This document shows positions 24,223 through 32,156 of a stretch of 64,000 bases of DNA, piece after piece. Both the position numbers and the translations under genes were made by a program. Origin of the DNA: SZUA-318 sp964412015 (lineage in GTDB: Bacteria > Gemmatimonadota > Gemmatimonadetes > Longimicrobiales > Gaopeijiaceae); assembly GCA_964412015.1 (NCBI GenBank), contig CAYPMO010000013.1, positions 1 through 64,000 of the forward strand, in the 5' to 3' direction. Under the pieces are notes generated by a model, which worked only from the letters and a program-made list of their open reading frames with translations, did not search any database and was not told the DNA's origin. Numbering within the stretch: position 1 is the stretch's first letter; the number at the start of each line of letters is the position of its first letter.

Positions 24223-27200
24223 GTGTCCATCGCCAGCACGTCGACACGGCGGCCCGTCGCTGTCTGGATGCTCTTCCTGGCGGTGATCCTCCTCGGGATC
24301 ATCTCCTACGTCCGGCTCCCGATCGACCTGCTTCCGGACGTGAGCTACCCGCGGCTCGTCGTCCACACGTCGTATCCCGACGTGGCGCCGGCCGAAGTGG
24401 AGCGCCTGGTGACCGAGCGCATCGAGGCCGTGGCCGCGGCGGTGCCGGGGATCGAGCGGGTGACGTCCGTCTCCCGCGAGGGCGTGAGCCTGGTGACGCT
24501 CCGCTTCGCGTGGGGCACCGACATGGACTTCGCGATGCTCAACGTGCGGGAGCAGCTCGACAACGTGCGCGAGTCGCTGCCGGAGAGCTCGACCCGGCCG
24601 GCGATCCTGCGCGTGGACCCCGAGTCCGAGCCGATCATGGTCCTGAGCATGGCCGGGGTCGGAGACCTCTGGGAGACCAAGGAGCTGGCCGAGACCGTCT
24701 TCCGCCGCCGCCTCGAGCAGCTCGACGGCGTGGCGCAGGCGTCCGTCACCGGAGGTCTCGACCGCGAGATCCAGGTGGAGGTGGACCCCCGTCTTCTCGA
24801 CGCGTACGGGCTCACGATCGAGCAGGTGTCCCATGCGCTCGCCCAGGCCAACGTGAGCGCCCCCGGCGGAACGATCCTCCAGGGCCGCTATCGCTATCCG
24901 CTCCGCACGCTGGGCGAGTTCCGCACGGTCGAGGAGATTGCGGACGTGGTGGTGGCGCGCCAGGGTGCGTCCACGGGGCAGGAGGGGGCTACGGACCCGA
25001 CGAGCTCAGCCAGCGCCAGGGGCGGGGTCCGCCTCGTACGCCTGCGTGACATCGGCCGCGTTGTGGACGGCTTCGCCGAGCGGGAGTCGATCGCTCGCCA
25101 CGACGGCGAGGAGGCGGTAGGCCTCCTGGTCTTCAAGGAGTCCGGTGCGAACACGGTCACGGTGGCCGAGGCCGTGGAGGAGGTGCTCGGCCAACTCCGG
25201 GAGGAATACCCCGGCGTGCGCGTCGACGTGGCATACTCCCAGGCCGGGTTCATCTCGGCTTCCATCGCGAACGTCGTGAGCTCGCTCGTCTCGGGAGCCC
25301 TGCTCGCGTTCTTCGTGCTGTTCTTCTTCCTGCGCGACCCGCGTTATCCGGTCGCGATCGCGCTCTCGATTCCGATCTCGGTGGTCGGGACGTTCGCGCT
25401 CATGGACGCCTCCGGCGTCTCGCTGAACATCATGAGCCTGGGCGGACTGGCGCTGGGCGTGGGGATGCTCGTGGACAACTCGATCGTGGTGCTGGAGAGC
25501 ATCTTCCGGCACCGCGACGAGTTGGACGAGGCTCCCGTGGAGGCGGCCACACGGGGGACCGAGGAGGTCCAGGGCGCGATCACGTCGGCCACCCTCACGA
25601 CGATCGCGGTCTTCCTCCCGATCATCTACGTGGAGGGCGTTGCCGGCCAGCTCTTCAAGGACCTTTCGCTCGCCGTGGCCTATTCGCTGCTGGTCTCGCT
25701 TGTGGTGGCGATCATGCTTCTGCCGTCGGTGGCGGCCCGCTTCGCCTCCGGCGGCGCACACGGCGCGCGGCCTGGGCCCACCGGACCCCGAATGCGAGGC
25801 CCGGGGGCGCTCGGGACGATCCGCTGGGCCGCGCGGAGAGTGACGGGCTTTGCCGGCGGCGTGGCACACGGGGCCGTCGCGCTGGCGTCGGCGCTCGCGC
25901 GATTCTGGGCCCGCGGAATCGGCAGGGCGCTCGGCCGCGCGTTCACGCCGCTGCTTGACGCGTTCAATCGGGCCTACGACGCGTTCGCGCACTGGTACCA
26001 GGGAGTGCTGGCGTGGTCGCTGGACCGGTCGCGCCTGGTCCTCGGGAGCGCGGCCCTGGCCCTGGTGGCGGCGCTCGGCGTCGGATGGACGCTCGAGCGG
26101 GACCTGCTGCCGCCCGTGGACCAGGGGGCGCTCGAGATCCGACTGGAGCTTGCCGAAGGGAGCACGCTGGAAGCGACGTCGGAGGCGACCGGGACGATCG
26201 AGGCCACCGCCCTGGCCGATCCCGGCGTATCCAGCGTGTTCAGCACGATCGGCCGGGACGTGCGCGCCTACACCACGGACGAGGAGGCGGTCGGGCTTCA
26301 CACCGCGACGCTCAAGGTGCGCCTCGCCCGGGGCGCCGAGTCCGACGAGGCCGCGGCTCGCCTTCGGGCGCTGTCCGACCGGGTTCCCGCGGCGGCGCTG
26401 GCGGTCGAGGCGGGCCAGGCCACGGCGCTCGGTGCGATGCTCGGTGGCAGCGACGCGGACATCGCCGTGCGCGTGCACGGGGACGATCTCGACGAGGCCT
26501 ACGCGATGGCCGAGGAGATCCAGCGACGCTTGGCGGCGGTGGGCTCAGTGGCGAACCTGCGGCTCGGCACCGAGCGTGGGCAGCGGCAGGTGCAGGTGGA
26601 GATCGACCGTGCCGCCTGCGCCGCGTACGGCGTGGATCCGCGGGTGGTGGCCGAGACCGTGGACCGGGCGATGCGTGGAGATCCGGCGACCGAGTACCTG
26701 GACTTCGACCGCAAGATCGACGTGGTGGTCCGATACCCGCGGGACCTCCGGTACTCCCTGAGCACGCTCGAGGGGCTGAAGGTCGCGGGAGTGCCCATCC
26801 GGGAGCTCGTGCGCATCCGGGAGGCTCTCGGGCCCGCAGAGGTCCATCGCGAGGATCAGGGCCGGGTCGTCTCGGTCTACGCAGATGTGGTGCGAGGAGG
26901 GCTCGACCAGGCCATCACGGACGTGGAGCACGGGCTCGAAGGGCTTCCCGTCTCCCGCGAGCTGCGCTGGGACGTGGGCGGCGAGAACGAGGAGATGCGC
27001 CGCTCGTTCCGGGACCTGGCGTTCGCGTTCATCCTTGCGGTGCTCCTCGTCTACATGATCCTCGCCGCGGAGTTCGAGTCGTTCGTCCATCCCTTCACGA
27101 TCCTGATGTCGGTTCCGCTGGCGCTCGTGGGCGCGTTCTTCTCGCTCGCGCTCACGGGGCAGGGGATCAACACGATGAGCCTGATCGGGCTCGTGATCCT

Positions 27201-27549
27201 CGTCGGCATCGTGGACAACGACGCCGTCGTGATGGTGGATTTCATCGTGCAGTGCCGCCGCCGCGGCCTCGCGGTCCGGGATGCCATCCTGGAGTCGGCG
27301 CGAGTGCGCCTGCGCCCGATCATCATGACGACGGTCACGACGATCCTGGGCCTCCTGCCCATGGCCGTCGGGATCGGGGAGGGCGCGGACCTCCGGGCTC
27401 CCATGGCTATCGCGACGATCGGGGGGCTCGCCATGGCCACCGCGCTCACGCTGATCGTCGTACCCGTGGTCTTCCAGACGATGGAGCGCACGGGCGCGCG
27501 CGTGCGCGGCATGTTCGGAACCCCGGTGCCGGCCGAGGCCGGGGACTGA
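24223..27549 (+). CDS. RND efflux pump, inner-membrane subunit 1
   Basis: A 1108-residue RND transporter with the usual 12 membrane helices and two large periplasmic loops. Hallmarks are RRPVAVWMLFLAVILLGII, LPDVSYPRLVVHTSYP, GMLVDNSIVVLESI (D418 in TM4, followed by Asn instead of the second Asp of AcrB) and the TM10-11 region GLVILVGIVDNDAVVMVD. A cytoplasmic Pro/Arg/Ala-rich stretch (about 505-590) makes it longer than AcrB (1049). GTG start three bases after the TolC stop. Probably a proton-driven exporter of hydrophobic compounds; the single Asp suggests the HAE family with altered relay. Confidence 0.93.
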   Translation: MSIASTSTRRPVAVWMLFLAVILLGIISYVRLPIDLLPDVSYPRLVVHTSYPDVAPAEVERLVTERIEAVAAAVPGIERVTSVSREGVSLVTLRFAWGTDMDFAMLNVREQLDNVRESLPESSTRPAILRVDPESEPIMVLSMAGVGDLWETKELAETVFRRRLEQLDGVAQASVTGGLDREIQVEVDPRLLDAYGLTIEQVSHALAQANVSAPGGTILQGRYRYPLRTLGEFRTVEEIADVVVARQGASTGQEGATDPTSSASARGGVRLVRLRDIGRVVDGFAERESIARHDGEEAVGLLVFKESGANTVTVAEAVEEVLGQLREEYPGVRVDVAYSQAGFISASIANVVSSLVSGALLAFFVLFFFLRDPRYPVAIALSIPISVVGTFALMDASGVSLNIMSLGGLALGVGMLVDNSIVVLESIFRHRDELDEAPVEAATRGTEEVQGAITSATLTTIAVFLPIIYVEGVAGQLFKDLSLAVAYSLLVSLVVAIMLLPSVAARFASGGAHGARPGPTGPRMRGPGALGTIRWAARRVTGFAGGVAHGAVALASALARFWARGIGRALGRAFTPLLDAFNRAYDAFAHWYQGVLAWSLDRSRLVLGSAALALVAALGVGWTLERDLLPPVDQGALEIRLELAEGSTLEATSEATGTIEATALADPGVSSVFSTIGRDVRAYTTDEEAVGLHTATLKVRLARGAESDEAAARLRALSDRVPAAALAVEAGQATALGAMLGGSDADIAVRVHGDDLDEAYAMAEEIQRRLAAVGSVANLRLGTERGQRQVQVEIDRAACAAYGVDPRVVAETVDRAMRGDPATEYLDFDRKIDVVVRYPRDLRYSLSTLEGLKVAGVPIRELVRIREALGPAEVHREDQGRVVSVYADVVRGGLDQAITDVEHGLEGLPVSRELRWDVGGENEEMRRSFRDLAFAFILAVLLVYMILAAEFESFVHPFTILMSVPLALVGAFFSLALTGQGINTMSLIGLVILVGIVDNDAVVMVDFIVQCRRRGLAVRDAILESARVRLRPIIMTTVTTILGLLPMAVGIGEGADLRAPMAIATIGGLAMATALTLIVVPVVFQTMERTGARVRGMFGTPVPAEAGD

Positions 27550-27561
27550 CGGGAACCGATC

Positions 27562-30500
27562 GTGATCCGGCTGAGCATCCGGCGCCCGGTGGCCGTCGCC
27601 ATGACGTACACGGCCGTGTCGTTCCTGGGCGTCTGGGCGTGGAGGAACATTCCCATCGAGATGCTCCCCGACACGCGGCTGCCCCGCCTCACGGTGTGGG
27701 GCACGTGGCGGGGCGCGTCGCCCGAGACCGTGGAGGCGTTCCTCACCTCTCCGCTCGAGTCCGCCATCCAGCAGGTCCACGGCGTCGAGAAGATCACGTC
27801 GGAGTCCTACGAGGAGAACGGGATCGGCACCGCGAACGTCGAGGTGGAGTTCGCGCGCGGGACCGACATGGACTTCGCGCGCCTGGACCTCTCCGAGCGG
27901 ATCTCGGCGCTGGAGGAGGAGCTTCCCCCGGGCGCCGACCGGGCCGTGGTCGAGCAGTACGTGCCCGAGGAGTTCCAGGAGCAGAACCGGCCGTTCCTAC
28001 GGTACACGTTCACGGGGCCCTATGTGCTCGAGGCGCTTCGGCGCCATCTGGACGACGTGGTGGCGCCGGCGCTCGCGCAGGTGGACGGCGTGGGCGTCGT
28101 GCGTGTGTCGGGGGGGCGCGAGCGGCGCCTCGAGATCCTGCTCGACGAGCGCAAGGTCGCCGCGCTAGGCCTCGACACGTGGACGGTGCGGCAGCGCATC
28201 CAGGAGCTGGATCTGCTCCGCGAGGCCGGCGTGGTGCGCGAGGGGTCGCAGGAGCGGACGATCACGATCGTGAACCGTCCCGAGAGCGCGGAGGACGTGC
28301 GCAACGCGATCATCACCGTGGCCGGCGGGACGCCCGTGAGGGTCTCCGACATCGCGACCGTCCACGACGCCTACGAGGAGGCCCGCTCGTACAACCGGAT
28401 CAACGGGCGGTCCGCCGTGATCTTCACGGTCACCAAAGAGATCGGCGCGAACACCGTGCGCGTGGCCGACGCGGTGAAGGTGCGCCTCGTCGAGCTCGAG
28501 CGCCTGAATCCGTACGGGACTCGTTTCATCCTCGACGACGACGAGAGCAAGGAGATCCGAGCGCAGCTCACCGATCTCCGCACGCGCGCCCTGTTCAGCG
28601 CGGGCGTGATCTTCGTCGTGCTGCTCGCGTTCCTCGGGTCGTTCCGCTCGGCGGCGGTGATCTTCACGACGATCGGGTTCAGCGTGCTGATCGCGCTCAA
28701 CTTCATCTACTTCGGCGGCATCACGCTCAACCTGCTCACGCTCATGGGGCTCGCGATGGGGTTCGGACTCATCGTGGACAACGCGATCGTCGTGCTCGAG
28801 AACGTGTACCGACGCTGGCAGAACGGGGAGCGCGCGGATCTGGCCGCCGAGGACGGCGCGCGCGAGGTGATCCTGGCCGTGCTCGCGTCCACGGCGACGA
28901 CGCTCATCGTCTTCGTGCCGTTCGTGTACCTGCAGGGAGAGTTGCGCGTCTTCTACGTACCGCTTGCGATCGTCGTGGGGCTGACCCTGTTCGCCTCGCT
29001 GTTCGTGTCGTTCACGTTCATTCCCACCCTGGCGGCCCGGGTGCTGAAGCTGAGGCGGACGGCGAGGGGAACCGCGGAGGAACGCCGAGGGCCTTCGCGA
29101 CGCGGCGCGCGTTCCCTGTATATGCGCTTCTACGCGGACGTCGTGGGGTTCAGCGTGCGGCATCCCGCCGTCGGGATCCTCGTCACGGCCACGGTGTTCG
29201 GCGTGTCCTACTGGCTCTTCGACCGGTATGTGACGACATGGACGATCTTCGGAGGTGGCTTCGGAGATCGGACGTACATCAGCGTGCAGGTGAACCTGCC
29301 GCGTGGCTCGAACCTGGAGCGCACCGACCAGCTCGTCGGGTTCTTCGAGGACAAGCTGGCGCGGATACCCGAGGTCGAGCAGTACACCGCACAAGTGTGG
29401 GAGAACCGGGGCTACATCGAAGTCACGTTTCCCGACTCGCTCGAGAACACGCAGGTACCCGTCGCGATCAAGGAGCAGATGTTCGCGTACTCGCACTCGT
29501 TCACCGGGGCGGAGGTGCGCGTCTACGGCTACGGGCCGTCGTTCTACGGGGGAGGGAGCAGCCCGCCCAACTACGCGATCACGGTCCTGGGCTACAACTA
29601 CGAGCGGGTGCGGGACATCGCCGAGGACCTCGGCACCCGGCTCTCGCGCCTGACCCGCGTGCAGGAGGTGGACACGAACGCATCCTCGCGCTGGTTCACG
29701 GCCGACAAGGCGTCGGAGTACGTCGTGACCATCGACCGCGACCGCCTGGCGCGCCATTCCATGACCGTGGAGGGCCTCGTGAATCGCCTGGCCGCGGCGG
29801 TCGGCGGCAACGCGCGGCTCGGGTACCTCAAGCTCGGCGGCGAGGAGGTGCAGTACCAGGTCAAGCTCGAGGCGAACGAGGACATGGACGTGCTGGCGCT
29901 CAACGAGACGCTCGTGGACACCCCGGACGGCCAGCGCATCCGGCTCGGGGAGGTCGTGACGGTCGACCCGCGGGAGATCCTCGCGCGCATCCGCCGTGAG
30001 AACCAGCAGTACGAGCGCACCGTCGCCTACGAGTTCCTGGGACCGCAGAAGCTCGGGGACATGCTCCACGAGCAGGTGATCGAGGCGACCGAGGTCCCCG
30101 CGGGCTATACGGTGGAGAAGGGAGACACCGGGTGGTGGATCGAGACCGAGGAGCAGGGACAGATCTGGCTCGTGATCGCGGTCTCCCTGGTCCTGGTCTA
30201 CATGGTCACGGCGGCGGTGTTCGAGTCGCTGATCCAGCCGTTCTGTGTGATCCTGACCGTGCCGATGGCCCTCATCGGGGTGTACCTGATGTTCTACTAC
30301 ACGGGAGCGGCGTTCACGCGCGAGGCGTACATCGGCGTCATCATGATGTTCGGGATCGTCGTGAACAACGCGATCCTGCTCGTGGACCACATCAACGGGG
30401 TGCGCCGCCGGGAGCGGGAACTGGACCTCGACGAGGCGATCGTGGAGGGGACGCTCGAGCGCGTCCGCCCGATCCTCATGACGACGGGAACGACCGTCCT

Positions 30501-30702
30501 CGGACTGCTGCCGCTGGTAGTCTTCGGCGAAGGGGCCGGGTCGAAGATCTGGGACGCGCTCGCGCTCGTGGTCATGGGTGGACTCCTGTCGTCCACCCTC
30601 TTCGTGCTGACACTCACGCCCGCCGTCTACGGCGTGATGGAGCGGCGGAAGCTCAGGAGACGGTCGGGCTGGCGACCTGACCCGTGGCCACGACCAGCAT
30701 GA
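27562..30702 (+). CDS. RND efflux pump, inner-membrane subunit 2
   Basis: A 1046-residue RND transporter starting at GTG 12 bases after the first pump. It has RRPVAVAMTYTAVSFLGV, LPDTRLPRLTVWGTW, FGLIVDNAIVVLENVYRR (D406, then Asn) and a second half ending GIVVNNAILLVDHINGVRRR. The two pumps are clearly different in sequence, so this is not a recent duplication. Two tandem RND genes behind one adaptor resemble MdtBC, where two subunits form one heterotrimer; that is a possibility, not shown. Its last 50 bases overlap the 3' end of the convergent Trx-VKOR gene. Confidence 0.92.
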   Translation: MIRLSIRRPVAVAMTYTAVSFLGVWAWRNIPIEMLPDTRLPRLTVWGTWRGASPETVEAFLTSPLESAIQQVHGVEKITSESYEENGIGTANVEVEFARGTDMDFARLDLSERISALEEELPPGADRAVVEQYVPEEFQEQNRPFLRYTFTGPYVLEALRRHLDDVVAPALAQVDGVGVVRVSGGRERRLEILLDERKVAALGLDTWTVRQRIQELDLLREAGVVREGSQERTITIVNRPESAEDVRNAIITVAGGTPVRVSDIATVHDAYEEARSYNRINGRSAVIFTVTKEIGANTVRVADAVKVRLVELERLNPYGTRFILDDDESKEIRAQLTDLRTRALFSAGVIFVVLLAFLGSFRSAAVIFTTIGFSVLIALNFIYFGGITLNLLTLMGLAMGFGLIVDNAIVVLENVYRRWQNGERADLAAEDGAREVILAVLASTATTLIVFVPFVYLQGELRVFYVPLAIVVGLTLFASLFVSFTFIPTLAARVLKLRRTARGTAEERRGPSRRGARSLYMRFYADVVGFSVRHPAVGILVTATVFGVSYWLFDRYVTTWTIFGGGFGDRTYISVQVNLPRGSNLERTDQLVGFFEDKLARIPEVEQYTAQVWENRGYIEVTFPDSLENTQVPVAIKEQMFAYSHSFTGAEVRVYGYGPSFYGGGSSPPNYAITVLGYNYERVRDIAEDLGTRLSRLTRVQEVDTNASSRWFTADKASEYVVTIDRDRLARHSMTVEGLVNRLAAAVGGNARLGYLKLGGEEVQYQVKLEANEDMDVLALNETLVDTPDGQRIRLGEVVTVDPREILARIRRENQQYERTVAYEFLGPQKLGDMLHEQVIEATEVPAGYTVEKGDTGWWIETEEQGQIWLVIAVSLVLVYMVTAAVFESLIQPFCVILTVPMALIGVYLMFYYTGAAFTREAYIGVIMMFGIVVNNAILLVDHINGVRRRERELDLDEAIVEGTLERVRPILMTTGTTVLGLLPLVVFGEGAGSKIWDALALVVMGGLLSSTLFVLTLTPAVYGVMERRKLRRRSGWRPDPWPRPA

Positions 30703-32032
30703 GGGCGATGCTCACTGCGGACGAGACGCACCAGGCGCACGTCGCGCCGATGACGAACGGCTCCAGGAACGTCAGATAGGCGGAGAACGCGGTCCCCACG
30801 AACGCCATGGCCCACGCCGCCATCCAGGCCGGTCTGCCCAGGCGTGCGGAACTCCCGGTCGCGACTCCCCAGGCCACCAGCATGGCGCCGTAGCCGGCGA
30901 GCCCGAGGAGCCCGACGGGGATCACGCCGAAGAGGCGGGCCCATGAGCTCTGTTGCACCGTGTTGCAGTCCCCGACGGGGCCGCAGACTGCCTCGGTGCC
31001 CGTGACCTCGACGAACGAGAGGTACGTGGCGATCACGGCGCCCGCGATACCCAGGGCGGGGAACCACCACGAGGACCACGTCGTGAGCGCGGAGGGAGGC
31101 CGGAGCATGGCCCGCAGGGACCATGCGAGCGTTGCCACCAGGAAGACGAGGGCCCCGACGGCGATGCCGTTTCCCAGCGGGTCCCGCATGAAGAGCCGGG
31201 CGATCGAAGGGCGGTCGAGCGGGGACGTGGCGTCGGGCGTGAGCGTAGCGTCCAGGATCGTGGCCGTACCGCTGGCCGTGTCGGGTTCGGCGGCGTCCGA
31301 TGGGGTCGTGCCGGGTTCGGGGACGCCGGTCACGCTGGTGGTCGTCCCGACGAGCGCGGTATCGGCCGCTTCGGAGGGCGGCCGAGCCGGTTCGCCGGCC
31401 CCGGCGGACGGTCGCTCCTCGGCGGACGCGGCCCGGGCGGGAACCGAGTCGCGCGAGGGCTGCTCCGGCTCGGTCTCCGGTCGCTCCTCGGCGGACGCGG
31501 GCTCGGCGGGGACCGAGTCGTGCGAGGACGGCCTTGGGTCGGGCGCCGCCGCCGCAGTGTCCGCCACCGGCTCCTCGGCGACGGGCTTCTGCTCGAGGAG
31601 CCCCTGTGCGGCGAGGGCCTCGCGGACCTCGGGCACCGGCGGCCAGTCGATCCCGGATCCCGCCAGCGCCCATTGGAGCGTGCGCGGTAGGCGCTGGGGG
31701 ATCTCGACGGATCCCACCATCACGTCGGTTCCCACCACGAGTGCCGGAACGCCCTGACGGGACTCGGGGAGCCCGAAGTACCCCACGATGGCCATGTACA
31801 GCGCGAAGCCTCCCTGCGTCGCGACGTCCACCCCGACGATCACGAACCGGTCTCCGTATTGCTGCCGGAGCCCCGGCAGGACCTCGGTGGCGACCTGGTG
31901 ACAGTGCGGACAGGTAGGGGAATAGAAGAACAAGGCCTTGACGACGGACTCCTGCGCCCGGGCCGACGCGACGCAGCACAGGACGAGAAGAGTGGCGGTG
32001 ACGACAACGACACGACAGGACATGGCACGCAT
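30653..32032 (-). CDS. Thioredoxin-VKOR fusion (disulfide formation)
   Basis: A 459-residue protein that should drive disulfide bond formation in the periplasm, passing electrons to quinone. It has a signal sequence, then a thioredoxin fold (about 28-125) with CPHC at 41-44 and a GVPALV cis-Pro loop at 94-99. A low-complexity Ala/Glu/Pro/Ser linker (about 145-275) follows, then a VKOR domain of about four helices with loop cysteines C350 and C356 and active-site CAWC at 432-435. The order thioredoxin first, VKOR last is the reverse of the common bacterial fusion. The start at MRAMSC is preferred; MSC three codons later is possible. It overlaps the RND gene by 50 bases at the 3' end. Confidence 0.88.
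   Translation of the reverse strand: MRAMSCRVVVVTATLLVLCCVASARAQESVVKALFFYSPTCPHCHQVATEVLPGLRQQYGDRFVIVGVDVATQGGFALYMAIVGYFGLPESRQGVPALVVGTDVMVGSVEIPQRLPRTLQWALAGSGIDWPPVPEVREALAAQGLLEQKPVAEEPVADTAAAAPDPRPSSHDSVPAEPASAEERPETEPEQPSRDSVPARAASAEERPSAGAGEPARPPSEAADTALVGTTTSVTGVPEPGTTPSDAAEPDTASGTATILDATLTPDATSPLDRPSIARLFMRDPLGNGIAVGALVFLVATLAWSLRAMLRPPSALTTWSSWWFPALGIAGAVIATYLSFVEVTGTEAVCGPVGDCNTVQQSSWARLFGVIPVGLLGLAGYGAMLVAWGVATGSSARLGRPAWMAAWAMAFVGTAFSAYLTFLEPFVIGATCAWCVSSAVSIALMLVVATGQVASPTVS
31410..31547 (-). repeat. 69-bp in-frame tandem repeat in the Trx-VKOR linker
   Basis: Two copies, 31410-31478 and 31479-31547, share about the first 50 bases with few changes (both begin GGTCGCTCCTCGGCGGACGC on the plus strand). 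On the coding strand they give repeated SVPA-ASAEERP segments in the linker. The period is 69 bp (23 codons), so the frame is kept. It is likely a replication-slippage duplication that lengthened a flexible linker. Confidence 0.75.
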
Positions 32033-32124
32033 GGGAGAAAACTCGCCAAGGCCCGAGCAGGCTGGCAAGTTGTCGGACGCCCGTTCGCGGGCGGCCCGGA
32101 ACGCGGCGATTTTCGCTATCGTAC

Positions 32125-32130
32125 TACGTT
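32125..32130 (+). promoter_or_regulatory. Candidate -10 element (TACGTT) for glnS-gltX
   Basis: TACGTT followed by CG at 32131-32132 lies 27 bases before the glnS ATG, in the 124-base gap between divergent glnS and the Trx-VKOR gene. No clear -35 at 17-18 bp. It fits the TAnnTT pattern seen elsewhere in the window. Confidence 0.35.
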
Positions 32131-32156
32131 CGTCCGTCTCCCACCGGCCGACCCGA

